A DNA stretch of 64,000 bases, from positions 1 through 64,000 of the forward strand of contig NZ_AEDV01000044.1 of NCBI RefSeq assembly GCF_000148545.1, read 5' to 3'. This document shows, in pieces, positions 48,107 through 57,548 of the stretch (its first letter is position 1; every line of letters starts with the position of its first letter). The notes below the pieces were generated by a model. The model worked only from the letters and a program-made list of their open reading frames with translations, was not told the DNA's origin and did no database searches. Source of the DNA: Streptococcus mitis SK597 (GTDB lineage Bacteria > Bacillota > Bacilli > Lactobacillales > Streptococcaceae). A program made the position numbers and the translations under genes.

Positions 48107-48886
48107 ATGACAAAACACATTCAATGGAACGGAACACTTTCACAAGAAGGATATGACATTTTAAAAGGTGAGGGTGGATGTATCGTTTGCCCTACTAAAG
48201 TTGGTTACATCATCATGACTAGTGATAAGGCTGGTCTTGAACGTAAGTTCGCAGCTAAAGAACGTAACCGTAACAAACCAGGTGTTGTTCTCTGCGGTAG
48301 CATGGATGAGCTTCGTGCTTTAGCACAACTTAACCCAGAAATTGAAGCCTTTTACCAAAAACATTGGGATGAAGATATTCTTCTTGGTTGTATCCTTCCT
48401 TGGAAACCAGAAGCCTTTGAAAAACTCAAAGCATACGGTGATGGCCGTGAAGAACTTATGACTGACGTGCGTGGTACTAGCTGTTTTGTTATCAAGTTTG
48501 GGAAAGCTGGTGAACAATTGGCTGCCAAACTTTGGGAAGAAGGCAAGATGGTTTATGCCTCATCAGCTAACCCATCTGGAAAAGGAAACCGTGGTAAGGT
48601 AGAAGGTATCGGAGAACGTATTGAAGGAGCTGTAGACCTTGTCATCGAAGCAGACGACTATGTGGCATCCATCCAACCTGACAAAACGATTGAAACTCGC
48701 TATGAGCAAGGCGTGATGGTGTCTATGGTCGATAAAGATGGCAAACTCATCCCAGAACAAGGGGGAGCACGATCAACTTCACCAGCTCCAGTTGTAATCC
48801 GTAAAGGGCTTGACATTGATAAGATTATGATGCACCTGTCAGATACCTTTAACTCATGGGACTACCGTCAGGGCGAGTATTATTAG
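48107..48886 (+). CDS. Sua5/YciO/YrdC family protein
   Basis: The 259-residue protein has a YrdC-like fold, with CPTKVGYIIMTSD, a basic AAKERNRNKPG loop and YASSANPSGKGN, segments that bind ATP and threonine in threonylcarbamoyl-AMP synthases. It is longer than a bare YrdC domain and lacks the usual KR..KP core, so it may be a YciO-like relative rather than the essential tsaC. It follows leuD by 27 bp and may be read with the leu genes. Codon use is strongly biased, hinting at high expression. Confidence 0.8.
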   Translation: MTKHIQWNGTLSQEGYDILKGEGGCIVCPTKVGYIIMTSDKAGLERKFAAKERNRNKPGVVLCGSMDELRALAQLNPEIEAFYQKHWDEDILLGCILPWKPEAFEKLKAYGDGREELMTDVRGTSCFVIKFGKAGEQLAAKLWEEGKMVYASSANPSGKGNRGKVEGIGERIEGAVDLVIEADDYVASIQPDKTIETRYEQGVMVSMVDKDGKLIPEQGGARSTSPAPVVIRKGLDIDKIMMHLSDTFNSWDYRQGEYY

Positions 48887-48898
48887 AATGTAGAAGAA

Positions 48899-48930
48899 GT
48901 GGGGAGAAAATAATCTCTCCTCTTTATTTT
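48899..48930 (+). terminator. Terminator at the end of the leu operon region
   Basis: The arms GGGGAGA (48901-48907) and TCTCTCC (48914-48920) with a six-base loop are followed by a T-rich tract. Confidence 0.78.
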
Positions 48931-48980
48931 GTCATTTACACAATAAAACCCGAACGATATATTTTAATTCATAAAATAAT

Positions 48981-49086
48981 TTGACAAAAACTGTACTTTG
49001 GTTTATAATAAATTAAGGAAACGTCGGAAAAGACGTAGAGATGCGCAAGCATAGGTAGGTCATTACAAAAGAAACGAGACATCGAT
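48981..49086 (+). promoter_or_regulatory. guaC promoter and two-hairpin leader
   Basis: A perfect promoter TTGACA (48981-48986), 17 bp, TATAAT (49004-49009) should start a leader of about 70 bases. It has two small hairpins: ACGTC/GACGT with a GGAAAA loop (49021-49036) and ATGC-GCAA-GCAT with a GNRA-type tetraloop (49041-49052), followed by AGGTAGGT (49053-49060). No good Shine-Dalgarno lies at normal spacing from ATG 49087. It does not match the purine riboswitch core. Regulatory RNA is possible. Confidence 0.65.
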
Positions 49087-50073
49087 ATGTTAAATGAATT
49101 TCCAATTTTTGATTACGAAGATATTCAATTGATTCCAAATAAATGTGTCATTAAAAGCCGTGCAGAAGCGGATACAAGTGTCACTCTAGGAAATCACACC
49201 TTTAAACTACCTGTTGTGCCAGCTAATATGCAGACGATTTTGGATGAAAATGTAGCAGAGCAACTGGCTAAAGGTGGTTACTTCTACATTATGCATCGTT
49301 TTGATGAGGCAGGGCGCATTCCTTTTATTAAACGCATGCACGATCAAGGGCTCATTGCTTCTATCTCTGTCGGTGTTAAGGATTATGAGTATGATTTTGT
49401 CAGCCAGCTCAAGGCTGATGCTCCTGAGTACATCACGATTGATATTGCCCATGGTCATGCGGATAGCGTGATTTCTATGATTCAACACATCAAGAAAGAA
49501 TTGCCAGATACTTTTGTCATTGCTGGAAATGTGGGAACACCAGAAGCTGTGCGTGAATTGGAAAATGCTGGTGCGGATGCTACTAAGGTCGGAATTGGAC
49601 CTGGTAAGGTTTGTATCACCAAGGTCAAGACTGGTTTTGGTACAGGTGGTTGGCAGTTGGCTGCTCTACGCTGGTGTGCTAAGGCTGCGCGTAAACCGAT
49701 TATCGCTGATGGAGGAATTCGTACTCACGGTGATATTGCCAAGTCTATCCGATTCGGTGCCAGCATGGTTATGATTGGTTCCCTCTTTGCAGGACACATC
49801 GAAAGTCCAGGGAAAACGATTGAAGTCGATGGTGAACAATTCAAAGAGTACTACGGTTCAGCTTCACAATATCAAAAAGGTGCTTACAAAAATGTGGAGG
49901 GGAAACGCATCTTGCTTCCTGCTAAAGGTCATCTGCAAGACACTTTAACTGAGATGGAACAAGACCTTCAAAGTGCTATTTCTTATGCAGGTGGACGTCA
50001 GGTTGCTGACCTTAAACACGTTGATTATGTTATCGTGAAAAACTCAATCTGGAATGGGGATGCTTCCCACTAA
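49087..50073 (+). CDS. guaC: GMP reductase
   Basis: GuaC reduces GMP to IMP with NADPH, rebalancing purine pools. The 328-residue IMPDH/GMPR-family barrel lacks the CBS domains of IMP dehydrogenase and has the catalytic Cys176 in [11 protein letters not shown] and [15 protein letters not shown]. It is transcribed alone, with a perfect promoter and a short structured leader. Confidence 0.96.
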   Translation: MLNEFPIFDYEDIQLIPNKCVIKSRAEADTSVTLGNHTFKLPVVPANMQTILDENVAEQLAKGGYFYIMHRFDEAGRIPFIKRMHDQGLIASISVGVKDYEYDFVSQLKADAPEYITIDIAHGHADSVISMIQHIKKELPDTFVIAGNVGTPEAVRELENAGADATKVGIGPGKVCITKVKTGFGTGGWQLAALRWCAKAARKPIIADGGIRTHGDIAKSIRFGASMVMIGSLFAGHIESPGKTIEVDGEQFKEYYGSASQYQKGAYKNVEGKRILLPAKGHLQDTLTEMEQDLQSAISYAGGRQVADLKHVDYVIVKNSIWNGDASH

Positions 50074-50099
50074 GACGGGCTATCCGTCTAGAAAAAAAC

Positions 50100-50128
50100 T
50101 TGTTATTAGAGCAAATTTCTGTTATAAT
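50100..50128 (+). promoter_or_regulatory. tRNA-Arg promoter
   Basis: TTGTTA (50100-50105), 17 bp, TATAAT (50123-50128). The tRNA begins 12 bases after the -10. Confidence 0.8.
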
Positions 50129-50139
50129 AAAACAAGTTT

Positions 50140-50211
50140 CCACCTTTAGTGTAATGGATATCACGTAAGATTCCGGTTCTTGAGATGGGGGTTCGATTCC
50201 CTCAGGGTGGA
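50140..50211 (+). tRNA. tRNA-Arg (anticodon CCG)
   Basis: The 7-bp acceptor stem CCACCTT/AGGGTGG (one wobble), D-arm, anticodon stem TAAGA/TCTTG with loop TTCCGGT (anticodon CCG at 50173-50175), 4-base variable loop and T-arm GGGGG-TTCGATT-CCCTC all fold. It reads the CGG codon. CCA is not encoded. Confidence 0.95.
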
Positions 50212-50226
50212 TGTAAACATCCTAAG

Positions 50227-50250
50227 AAAGCCTTTAAATAGGGCTTTTTT
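50227..50250 (+). terminator. Terminator after tRNA-Arg
   Basis: The arms AAAGCC (50227-50232) and GGCTTT (50242-50247) lead into T residues. The gap 50251-50395 shows a TATAAT at 50356-50361 for rnc and no gene. Confidence 0.75.
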
Positions 50251-50395
50251 CTTTATTCTGACCCAAATTTGCTCCGAAAACTGAAAATCTTATTTTAAAG
50301 AATGCCCAAATGCTTTCCAGTCCCGTTTTAGAGTGACTCAGGGGGCTTTTTTTGATATAATAAAAAGGACTGTTATCAGTTAGAAAGAGGTTGGT

Positions 50396-51094
50396 ATGAA
50401 AGAATTACAAACTGTACTAAAGAACCATTTTGCAATCGAATTTGCAGACAAAAATTTACTGGAAACTGCCTTTACTCATACGAGTTATGCCAATGAGCAC
50501 CGCCTCTTAAAAATTTCACACAATGAGCGCTTGGAATTTTTAGGAGACGCTGTTCTACAGTTATTGATTTCAGAATATCTGTATAAAAAATATCCTAAAA
50601 AACCTGAGGGTGATTTGTCCAAACTCCGTGCCATGATTGTCCGCGAGGAGAGTTTGGCTGGTTTTGCGCGTGATTGCCAGTTTGATCAGTTTATCAAGCT
50701 GGGTAAGGGGGAAGAAAAATCTGGGGGGCGCAATCGTGATACCATTCTTGGTGATGCCTTTGAAGCCTTTCTTGGTGCCCTCCTTTTGGACAAGGATGTG
50801 GTCAAGGTCAAGGAATTTATCTATCAAGTCATGATTCCTAAGGTTGAAGCAGGCGAATTTGAGATGATTACAGACTACAAAACCCATCTCCAAGAGTTAC
50901 TACAGGTCAATGGGGATGTGGCTATTCGTTATCAGGTGATTTCTGAAACGGGTCCTGCCCATGATAAGGTCTTTGATGTAGAAGTTCTTGTTGAAGGTAA
51001 GAGCATCGGTCAAGGTCAAGGTCGTTCTAAGAAATTAGCAGAGCAGGAAGCTGCTAAAAATGCCGTTGAGAAAGGTCTGGATTCATGTATTTAA
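50396..51094 (+). CDS. rnc: Ribonuclease III
   Basis: RNase III cuts double-stranded RNA in rRNA maturation and sRNA pairing. The 232-residue protein has the [13 protein letters not shown] catalytic motif, a second acidic motif DAFEAFLGA, and a C-terminal dsRNA-binding domain (about 155-228). It overlaps smc by 10 bp and heads the operon rnc-smc-HAD-HAD-ftsY. Confidence 0.97.
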   Translation: MKELQTVLKNHFAIEFADKNLLETAFTHTSYANEHRLLKISHNERLEFLGDAVLQLLISEYLYKKYPKKPEGDLSKLRAMIVREESLAGFARDCQFDQFIKLGKGEEKSGGRNRDTILGDAFEAFLGALLLDKDVVKVKEFIYQVMIPKVEAGEFEMITDYKTHLQELLQVNGDVAIRYQVISETGPAHDKVFDVEVLVEGKSIGQGQGRSKKLAEQEAAKNAVEKGLDSCI

Positions 51095-54000
51095 AGGAAA
51101 TCGAAATTCAGGGATTCAAGTCTTTTGCTGACAAGACCAAGGTCGTCTTTGACCAAGGTGTGACGGCAGTTGTTGGACCCAATGGATCTGGAAAGTCTAA
51201 TATTACAGAAAGTCTGCGTTGGGCCTTGGGGGAGTCAAGTGTTAAGAGTCTCCGTGGGGGCAAGATGCCGGATGTCATCTTTGCTGGAACAGAAAGTCGC
51301 AAACCGCTCAATTATGCTTCTGTAGTTGTGACTTTGGATAATCATGACGGATTTATCAAGGATGCAGGTCAAGAAATCAGGGTAGAACGCCATATCTATC
51401 GTAGTGGAGATAGCGAATACAAGATTGACGGCAAGAAAGTCCGTCTGCGTGATATTCATGACCTTTTCTTAGATACTGGATTGGGACGAGATTCCTTCTC
51501 CATCATTTCCCAAGGGAAGGTTGAGGAGATTTTTAATTCCAAGCCTGAGGAACGCCGAGCTATTTTTGAAGAAGCTGCAGGAGTTTTAAAATACAAGACT
51601 CGTAGAAAAGAGACTGAGAGCAAATTGCAACAAACTCAGGATAATCTAGACCGCTTAGAGGACATTATCTACGAGTTGGACAATCAAATCAAGCCTCTTG
51701 AGAAGCAAGCTGAAAATGCTCGTAAGTTTCTAGACTTGGAAGGACAACGTAAGGCTATTTATTTAGACGTTCTGGTTGCTCAAATCAAGGAAAATAAGGT
51801 TGAACTAGACTCGACAGAAGAAGAGTTGGCTCAGGTTCAGGAACTCTTGACGAGCTACTACCAAAAGCGTGAAAAATTAGAAAAAGAAAATCAAACTCTT
51901 AAAAAGCAACGCCAAGATTTACAGGCTGAAATGGCCAAAGACCAGGGCGGTTTGATGGATTTGACCAGTCTGATTAGTGATTTAGAGAGAAAATTAGCCC
52001 TATCAAAATTAGAATCTGAACAAGTAGCCCTCAATCAACAGGAAGCACAAACTCGTTTGGCTGCTTTGGAGGATAAGAGAAATTTACTCAGCCAAGAAAA
52101 ATCTGATAAAGAAAGCTCTTTAGCTCTGTTAGAGGAAAATCTAGTCCAAAATAATCAAAAACTCAATCGTTTAGAAGCTGAATTGCTGGCTTTTTCAGAT
52201 GATCCTGATCAGATGATTGAGCTCTTGCGTGAACGCTTTGTCGCTCTTTTACAAGAAGAAGCAGATGTCTCGAACCAGTTGACCCGCATCGAGAATGAGT
52301 TGGAAAATAGTCGTCAGCTTTCTCAAAAACAAGCAGATCAACTACAAAAGCTCAAAGAACAACTGGCTACAGCTAAAGAGAAGGCTAGTCAGCAAAAAGA
52401 AGAGCTTGAAACTGCCAAGGAGCAGGTTCAAAAATTATTGGCCGACTACCAAGCTATTGCCAAGGAGCAAGAGGAGCAGAAAGCTTCCTATCAAGCTCAA
52501 CAAAGTCAACTCTTTGACCGTCTGGATAATCTCAAAAACAAGCAGGCCAGAGCCCAAAGTTTGGAAAATATCCTTAGAAATCACAGTAACTTTTATGCAG
52601 GTGTTAAGAGTGTTCTCCAAGAAAAAGATCGCCTTGGTGGGATTATTGGTGCAGTCAGTGAGCACTTGACTTTTGATGTGCATTATCAAACTGCCCTAGA
52701 GATTGCCTTAGGGGCAAGTAGCCAGCATATCATCGTAGAAGATGAAGAGGCGGCAACCAAGGCCATTGATTTCCTTAAACGAAACAGAGCCGGTCGTGCA
52801 ACCTTCCTTCCTTTGACAACAATCAAGGCTCGTACGATTTCTAGTCAGAATCAAGATGCTATCGCAGCAAGTCCAGGCTTCCTTGGCATGGCAGATGAGT
52901 TGGTGTCGTTTGATAAGAGACTAGAAGCCATTTTCAAGAATTTGCTAGCTACAACAGCTATTTTTGATACAGTAGAACATGCGCGTGAAGCTGCTCGACA
53001 AGTTCGTTATCAGGTTCGCATGGTGACATTGGATGGGACAGAGCTGCGTACAGGTGGTTCCTATGCAGGTGGAGCCAATCGTCAGAACAACAGCATCTTC
53101 ATCAAGCCAGAACTGGAGCAATTACAAAAAGAAATTGCTGAAGAGGAAGCAAGTCTTCGTTCAGAAGAAGTGGCTTTGAAGACCTTACAAGACCAGATGG
53201 CTAGATTGACAGAAAGATTAGAAGGTATTAAATCTCAGGGAGAACAGGCACGTATTCAGGAGCAAGGCTTGTCCCTCGCTTATCAGCAGACCAGTCAGCA
53301 AGTTGAAGAGCTAGAAACTCTTTGGAAACTCCAAGAAGAGGAATTAGATCGTCTTTCTGAGGGAGATTGGCAAGCGGATAAGGAAAAATGTCAAGCACGC
53401 CTTGCTACTATTGCCAGTGACAAGCAAAATCTGGAAGCTGAGATTGAAGAGATTAAGTCTAACAAAAACGCCATCCAAGAACGCTATCAAAACTTGCAGG
53501 AAGAGCTAGCGCAGGCTCGCTTGCTTAAGACTGAACTGCAAGGACAAAAACGTTATGAAGTAGCTGATATTGAGCGTTTAGGCAAGGAATTGGACAATCT
53601 AGATGTCGAACAAGAGGAAATCCAGCGCCTTCTTCAAGAAAAGGTTGACAATCTTGAGAAAGTTGATACGGATTTGCTCAGTCAGCAGGCTGAAGAAGCC
53701 AAAAATCAGAAAACAAATCTCCAACAAGGTTTGATTCGCAAGCAGTTTGAGTTGGATGATATTGAAGGTCAGCTGGATGATATTGCTAGTCATTTGGATC
53801 AGGCTCGCCAGCAGAATGAGGAGTGGATTCGCAAGCAAACACGTGCTGAAGCCAAGAAAGAAAAGGTCAGCGAGCGCTTGCGCCATCTACAAAGTCAATT
53901 AACAGACCAGTACCAGATCAGCTACACTGAAGCTCTAGAAAAAGCGCATGAGTTGGAAAATCTCAATCTGGCGGAGCAAGAGGTTAAGGATTTAGAGAAG

Positions 54001-54624
54001 GCTATTCGCTCGCTGGGTCCTGTCAACTTGGATGCTATTGAACAGTACGAAGAAGTGCACAACCGTCTGGCCTTTCTAAATAGTCAGCGAGACGATATTT
54101 TGTCAGCGAGAAATCTGCTCCTTGAAACCATTACAGAGATGAATGATGAGGTCAAAGACCGCTTTAAATCAACCTTTGAAGCTATTCGTGAGTCCTTTAA
54201 AGTGACCTTCAAGCAGATGTTTGGTGGAGGTCAGGCGGACCTCATTTTGACTGAGGGAGACTTGCTGACAGCTGGGGTTGAGATTTCTGTTCAACCTCCA
54301 GGTAAAAAAATCCAGTCGCTTAACCTCATGAGTGGTGGTGAAAAAGCTCTATCGGCTCTTGCCTTGCTTTTCTCCATTGTTCGTGTCAAGACCATTCCTT
54401 TTGTTATCTTGGATGAGGTAGAGGCTGCACTGGATGAAGCCAATGTTAAACGTTTCGGGGATTACCTCAATCGTTTTGACAAGGATAGCCAGTTCATTGT
54501 CGTAACCCACCGTAAGGGAACCATGGCAGCGGCTGATTCTATCTATGGTGTGACCATGCAAGAATCAGGTGTCTCAAAAATTGTTTCAGTTAAGTTAAAA
54601 GATTTAGAAAGTATTGAAGGATGA
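51085..54624 (+). CDS. smc: Chromosome segregation protein SMC
   Basis: SMC, with ScpA and ScpB, compacts and separates the chromosomes. The 1179-residue protein has the N-terminal Walker [10 protein letters not shown] (about 32-40), two long coiled coils (about 170-500 and 670-1020), a hinge near 515-660, the C-terminal [14 protein letters not shown] signature and Walker [13 protein letters not shown]. It overlaps both rnc and the next HAD gene. Confidence 0.97.
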   Translation: MYLKEIEIQGFKSFADKTKVVFDQGVTAVVGPNGSGKSNITESLRWALGESSVKSLRGGKMPDVIFAGTESRKPLNYASVVVTLDNHDGFIKDAGQEIRVERHIYRSGDSEYKIDGKKVRLRDIHDLFLDTGLGRDSFSIISQGKVEEIFNSKPEERRAIFEEAAGVLKYKTRRKETESKLQQTQDNLDRLEDIIYELDNQIKPLEKQAENARKFLDLEGQRKAIYLDVLVAQIKENKVELDSTEEELAQVQELLTSYYQKREKLEKENQTLKKQRQDLQAEMAKDQGGLMDLTSLISDLERKLALSKLESEQVALNQQEAQTRLAALEDKRNLLSQEKSDKESSLALLEENLVQNNQKLNRLEAELLAFSDDPDQMIELLRERFVALLQEEADVSNQLTRIENELENSRQLSQKQADQLQKLKEQLATAKEKASQQKEELETAKEQVQKLLADYQAIAKEQEEQKASYQAQQSQLFDRLDNLKNKQARAQSLENILRNHSNFYAGVKSVLQEKDRLGGIIGAVSEHLTFDVHYQTALEIALGASSQHIIVEDEEAATKAIDFLKRNRAGRATFLPLTTIKARTISSQNQDAIAASPGFLGMADELVSFDKRLEAIFKNLLATTAIFDTVEHAREAARQVRYQVRMVTLDGTELRTGGSYAGGANRQNNSIFIKPELEQLQKEIAEEEASLRSEEVALKTLQDQMARLTERLEGIKSQGEQARIQEQGLSLAYQQTSQQVEELETLWKLQEEELDRLSEGDWQADKEKCQARLATIASDKQNLEAEIEEIKSNKNAIQERYQNLQEELAQARLLKTELQGQKRYEVADIERLGKELDNLDVEQEEIQRLLQEKVDNLEKVDTDLLSQQAEEAKNQKTNLQQGLIRKQFELDDIEGQLDDIASHLDQARQQNEEWIRKQTRAEAKKEKVSERLRHLQSQLTDQYQISYTEALEKAHELENLNLAEQEVKDLEKAIRSLGPVNLDAIEQYEEVHNRLAFLNSQRDDILSARNLLLETITEMNDEVKDRFKSTFEAIRESFKVTFKQMFGGGQADLILTEGDLLTAGVEISVQPPGKKIQSLNLMSGGEKALSALALLFSIVRVKTIPFVILDEVEAALDEANVKRFGDYLNRFDKDSQFIVVTHRKGTMAAADSIYGVTMQESGVSKIVSVKLKDLESIEG

Positions 54625-55415
54625 CAATTAAACTAGTAGCAACGGATATGGACGGAACCTTCCTAGATGGGAATGGTTGCTTTGATATGGATCGTCTCAA
54701 GTCTCTCTTAGTTTCCTATAAGAAAAAAGGGATTTACTTTGCGGTAGCTTCGGGTCGAGGATTTCTGTCTTTAGAAAAATTATTTGCTGATATTCGTGAT
54801 GACATTATTTTCATCGCGGAGAATGGCAGTTTGGTAGAGTATCAAGGTCAAGACTTGTATGAAGCGACCATGTCTCGTGACTTTTATCTGACGACTTTTG
54901 AAAAGCTGAAAACGTCACCTTATGTAGATATCAATAAACTGCTCTTGACGGGGAAAAAAGGCTCTTATGTGCTAGATACGGTTGATGAGATCTATTTAAA
55001 AGTGAGTCAGCACTATAATGAAAATATCCAAAAAGTAGCGAATTTGGAAGATATCACAGATGACATTTTCAAATTTACAACCAACTTCACAGAAGAAACG
55101 CTAGAAGCTGGAGAAACTTGGGTTAATGAAAACGTTCCTGGTGTTAAGGCCATGACAACTGGCTTTGAATCTATTGATATTGTTCTGGATTATGTCGATA
55201 AGGGTGTGGCTATTGTTGAATTAGCTAAAAAACTTGGTATCACAATGAATCAGGTTATGGCTTTTGGAGATAATCTAAATGACTTGCATATGATGCAGGT
55301 TGTGGGACATCCTGTAGCTCCTGAAAATGCACGACCAGAAATTTTAGAATTAGCAGAGACTGTGATTGGTCACCATAAGGACCAGTCGGTTATAGCTTAT
55401 ATGGAGGGCTTATAA
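54621..55415 (+). CDS. Cof-type HAD-IIB hydrolase
   Basis: The 264-residue phosphatase has the HAD motif DMDGTFLDG (Asp nucleophile at residue 8), a C2B cap and the C-terminal GDNLNDLHMM motif. Cof-type HADs dephosphorylate sugar phosphates or cofactors; the substrate is unknown. It overlaps smc by 4 bp and the next HAD gene by one base. Confidence 0.92.
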   Translation: MTIKLVATDMDGTFLDGNGCFDMDRLKSLLVSYKKKGIYFAVASGRGFLSLEKLFADIRDDIIFIAENGSLVEYQGQDLYEATMSRDFYLTTFEKLKTSPYVDINKLLLTGKKGSYVLDTVDEIYLKVSQHYNENIQKVANLEDITDDIFKFTTNFTEETLEAGETWVNENVPGVKAMTTGFESIDIVLDYVDKGVAIVELAKKLGITMNQVMAFGDNLNDLHMMQVVGHPVAPENARPEILELAETVIGHHKDQSVIAYMEGL

Positions 55416-56233
55416 TGGCAGATATAAAATTGATTGCATTGGACTTGGATGGGACCTTGCTGACTACTGATAAAAGGCTGACAGATCGAACCAAGGCAAC
55501 CCTGAAAGCTGCACGTGATCGTGGTATCAAGGTCGTATTAACAACTGGTCGTCCCTTAAAAGCTATGGATTTCTTTCTCCATGAGCTAGGGACTGACGGC
55601 CAAGAAGATGAGTATACGATTACTTTTAATGGTGGTTTGGTTCAGAAAAATACAGGAGAAATCCTTGATAAAACAGTCTTTTCATATGATGATGTGGCAC
55701 GCTTGTACGAGGAAACAGAGAAATTATCACTGCCTCTTGATGCTATCTCAGAAGGAACTGTTTATCAAATCCAATCCGACCAAGAAAGTCTTTATGCCAA
55801 ATTTAATCCAGCTTTGACTTTTGTTCCAGTGGACTTTGAAGACTTATCTAGTCAAATGACTTACAATAAATGCGTGACTGCCTTTGCTCAAGAACCCTTG
55901 GATGCAGCCATTCAGAAGATTTCTCCAGAATTGTTTGACCAATATGAAATCTTTAAATCACGTGAAATGTTGCTAGAGTGGTCACCAAAGAATGTTCATA
56001 AAGCAACAGGTTTGGCAAAACTAATCAGCCATCTTGGAATCAATCAAAGCCAAGTCATGGCCTGTGGTGATGAAGCCAATGACCTTTCTATGATTGAATG
56101 GGCAGGGCTCGGTGTTGCCATGCAAAACGCTGTTCCTGAAGTCAAGGCAGTCGCAAATGTGGTAACTCCAATGACCAATGATGAGGAAGCTGTCGCCTGG
56201 GCTATCGAAGAATATGTGCTAAAGGAGAACTAA
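55415..56233 (+). CDS. Cof-type HAD-IIB hydrolase (YidA-like)
   Basis: The 272-residue paralogue of the preceding gene has DLDGTLLTTDKRL at residues 9-21, a TTGRP motif and GDEANDLSMIEWAG near the C-terminus. This form resembles YidA-type sugar-phosphate phosphatases. Start and stop are tightly spaced to the genes on both sides. Confidence 0.92.
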   Translation: MADIKLIALDLDGTLLTTDKRLTDRTKATLKAARDRGIKVVLTTGRPLKAMDFFLHELGTDGQEDEYTITFNGGLVQKNTGEILDKTVFSYDDVARLYEETEKLSLPLDAISEGTVYQIQSDQESLYAKFNPALTFVPVDFEDLSSQMTYNKCVTAFAQEPLDAAIQKISPELFDQYEIFKSREMLLEWSPKNVHKATGLAKLISHLGINQSQVMACGDEANDLSMIEWAGLGVAMQNAVPEVKAVANVVTPMTNDEEAVAWAIEEYVLKEN

Positions 56234-56236
56234 GAT

Positions 56237-57499
56237 ATGGGATTATTTGACCGTCTATTCGGAAAAAAAGAAGAACCTAAAATCGAAGAAGTTGTAAAAG
56301 AAGCTCTGGAAAATCTTGATTTGTCTGCAGATAATGAGCTTGCCCTTGCAGAAGCTGAGGAAGTTCCTCAAGAAGAAGCAGAGGTTGAAAGTTCTGAAGA
56401 AGCTGTGTTTGAAGAAGAGGAAATCCAAGTCACAGTTGAAGAAAGTACGGATTCAGAACCAGTTGTAGAAGTTCAACAAGAAGAAGTCCCAGAGGAAGAG
56501 AATACTGAGCTCCTAGAAACTGTAGAAGAAAATAGTTCTGAAGTTCTTGAAGCAGAAACGCCTCAAGCAGAAGAAACTGTTCAGGAAAAATATGACCGCA
56601 GTCTTAAGAAAACTCGTACAGGCTTCGGAGCCCGCTTGAATGCCTTCTTTGCAAATTTCCGCTCTGTTGATGAAGAATTTTTCGAGGAACTGGAAGAACT
56701 GCTGATCATGAGTGACGTTGGTGTACAGGTCGCTTCTAACTTAACAGAGGAGTTACGCTACGAAGCCAAGCTTGAAAACGCCAAGAAACCTGATGCACTT
56801 CGCCGTGTCATCATTGAGAAATTGGTTGAGCTTTATGAAAAGGATGGTAACTACGATGAAAGCATCCACTTCCAAGATGGCTTGACAGTCATGCTCTTTG
56901 TTGGTGTTAATGGTGTTGGGAAAACAACTTCTATTGGGAAACTAGCCCACCGCTACAAACAAGCAGGTAAGAAGGTCATGCTGGTTGCGGCAGATACCTT
57001 CCGTGCAGGGGCAGTAGCCCAGCTAGCTGAATGGGGTCGACGTGTAGATGTTCCAGTTGTAACTGGACCTGAAAAAGCTGACCCAGCCAGTGTGGTCTTT
57101 GATGGTATGGAACGTGCCGTGGCTGAAGGTATCGACATTCTTATGATTGACACAGCTGGTCGTCTGCAAAATAAGGATAACCTTATGGCTGAGTTGGAAA
57201 AGATTGGTCGTATCATCAAACGTGTTGTGCCAGAAGCACCGCATGAAACCTTCTTGGCTCTGGATGCATCAACAGGTCAAAATGCCCTGGTACAGGCCAA
57301 AGAATTTTCAAAAATTACACCTTTAACGGGAATTGTCTTGACTAAGATTGATGGAACTGCTCGAGGTGGTGTTGTTCTAGCCATCCGTGAAGAACTCAAT
57401 ATTCCTGTAAAATTGATTGGTTTTGGTGAAAAAATCGATGATATTGGAGAATTTAACTCAGAAAACTTTATGAAGGGGCTCTTAGAAGGCTTAATCTAA
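56237..57499 (+). CDS. ftsY: Signal recognition particle receptor FtsY
   Basis: FtsY receives SRP-bound ribosomes at the membrane for cotranslational insertion. The 420-residue protein has a long acidic N-terminal region (about 13-115, mainly Glu), then the NG domain with the P-loop GVNGVGKTT, DTAGR and TKIDGTARGG. Last gene of rnc-smc-HAD-HAD-ftsY. Confidence 0.97.
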   Translation: MGLFDRLFGKKEEPKIEEVVKEALENLDLSADNELALAEAEEVPQEEAEVESSEEAVFEEEEIQVTVEESTDSEPVVEVQQEEVPEEENTELLETVEENSSEVLEAETPQAEETVQEKYDRSLKKTRTGFGARLNAFFANFRSVDEEFFEELEELLIMSDVGVQVASNLTEELRYEAKLENAKKPDALRRVIIEKLVELYEKDGNYDESIHFQDGLTVMLFVGVNGVGKTTSIGKLAHRYKQAGKKVMLVAADTFRAGAVAQLAEWGRRVDVPVVTGPEKADPASVVFDGMERAVAEGIDILMIDTAGRLQNKDNLMAELEKIGRIIKRVVPEAPHETFLALDASTGQNALVQAKEFSKITPLTGIVLTKIDGTARGGVVLAIREELNIPVKLIGFGEKIDDIGEFNSENFMKGLLEGLI

Positions 57500-57510
57500 T
57501 CAGAAGCAAA

Positions 57511-57548
57511 AATCCTGCAAGGTACAAACTTGCAGGAAATTTTTTTAT
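57511..57548. terminator. Bidirectional terminator between ftsY and zwf
   Basis: A perfect 9-bp stem TCCTGCAAG/CTTGCAGGA (57513-57521 and 57529-57537) has seven T residues on the plus strand and an A-rich left flank, so it can end both ftsY and the convergent zwf message. Confidence 0.88.

Noticed and set aside
48981..49086. Purine riboswitch before guaC
   Set aside because: The leader is too short and lacks the conserved three-way-junction core.
50074..50098. Terminator after guaC
   Set aside because: The AGACGG/CCGTCT hairpin is followed by A residues, not T, on the plus strand, so it is not a good terminator in the guaC direction.
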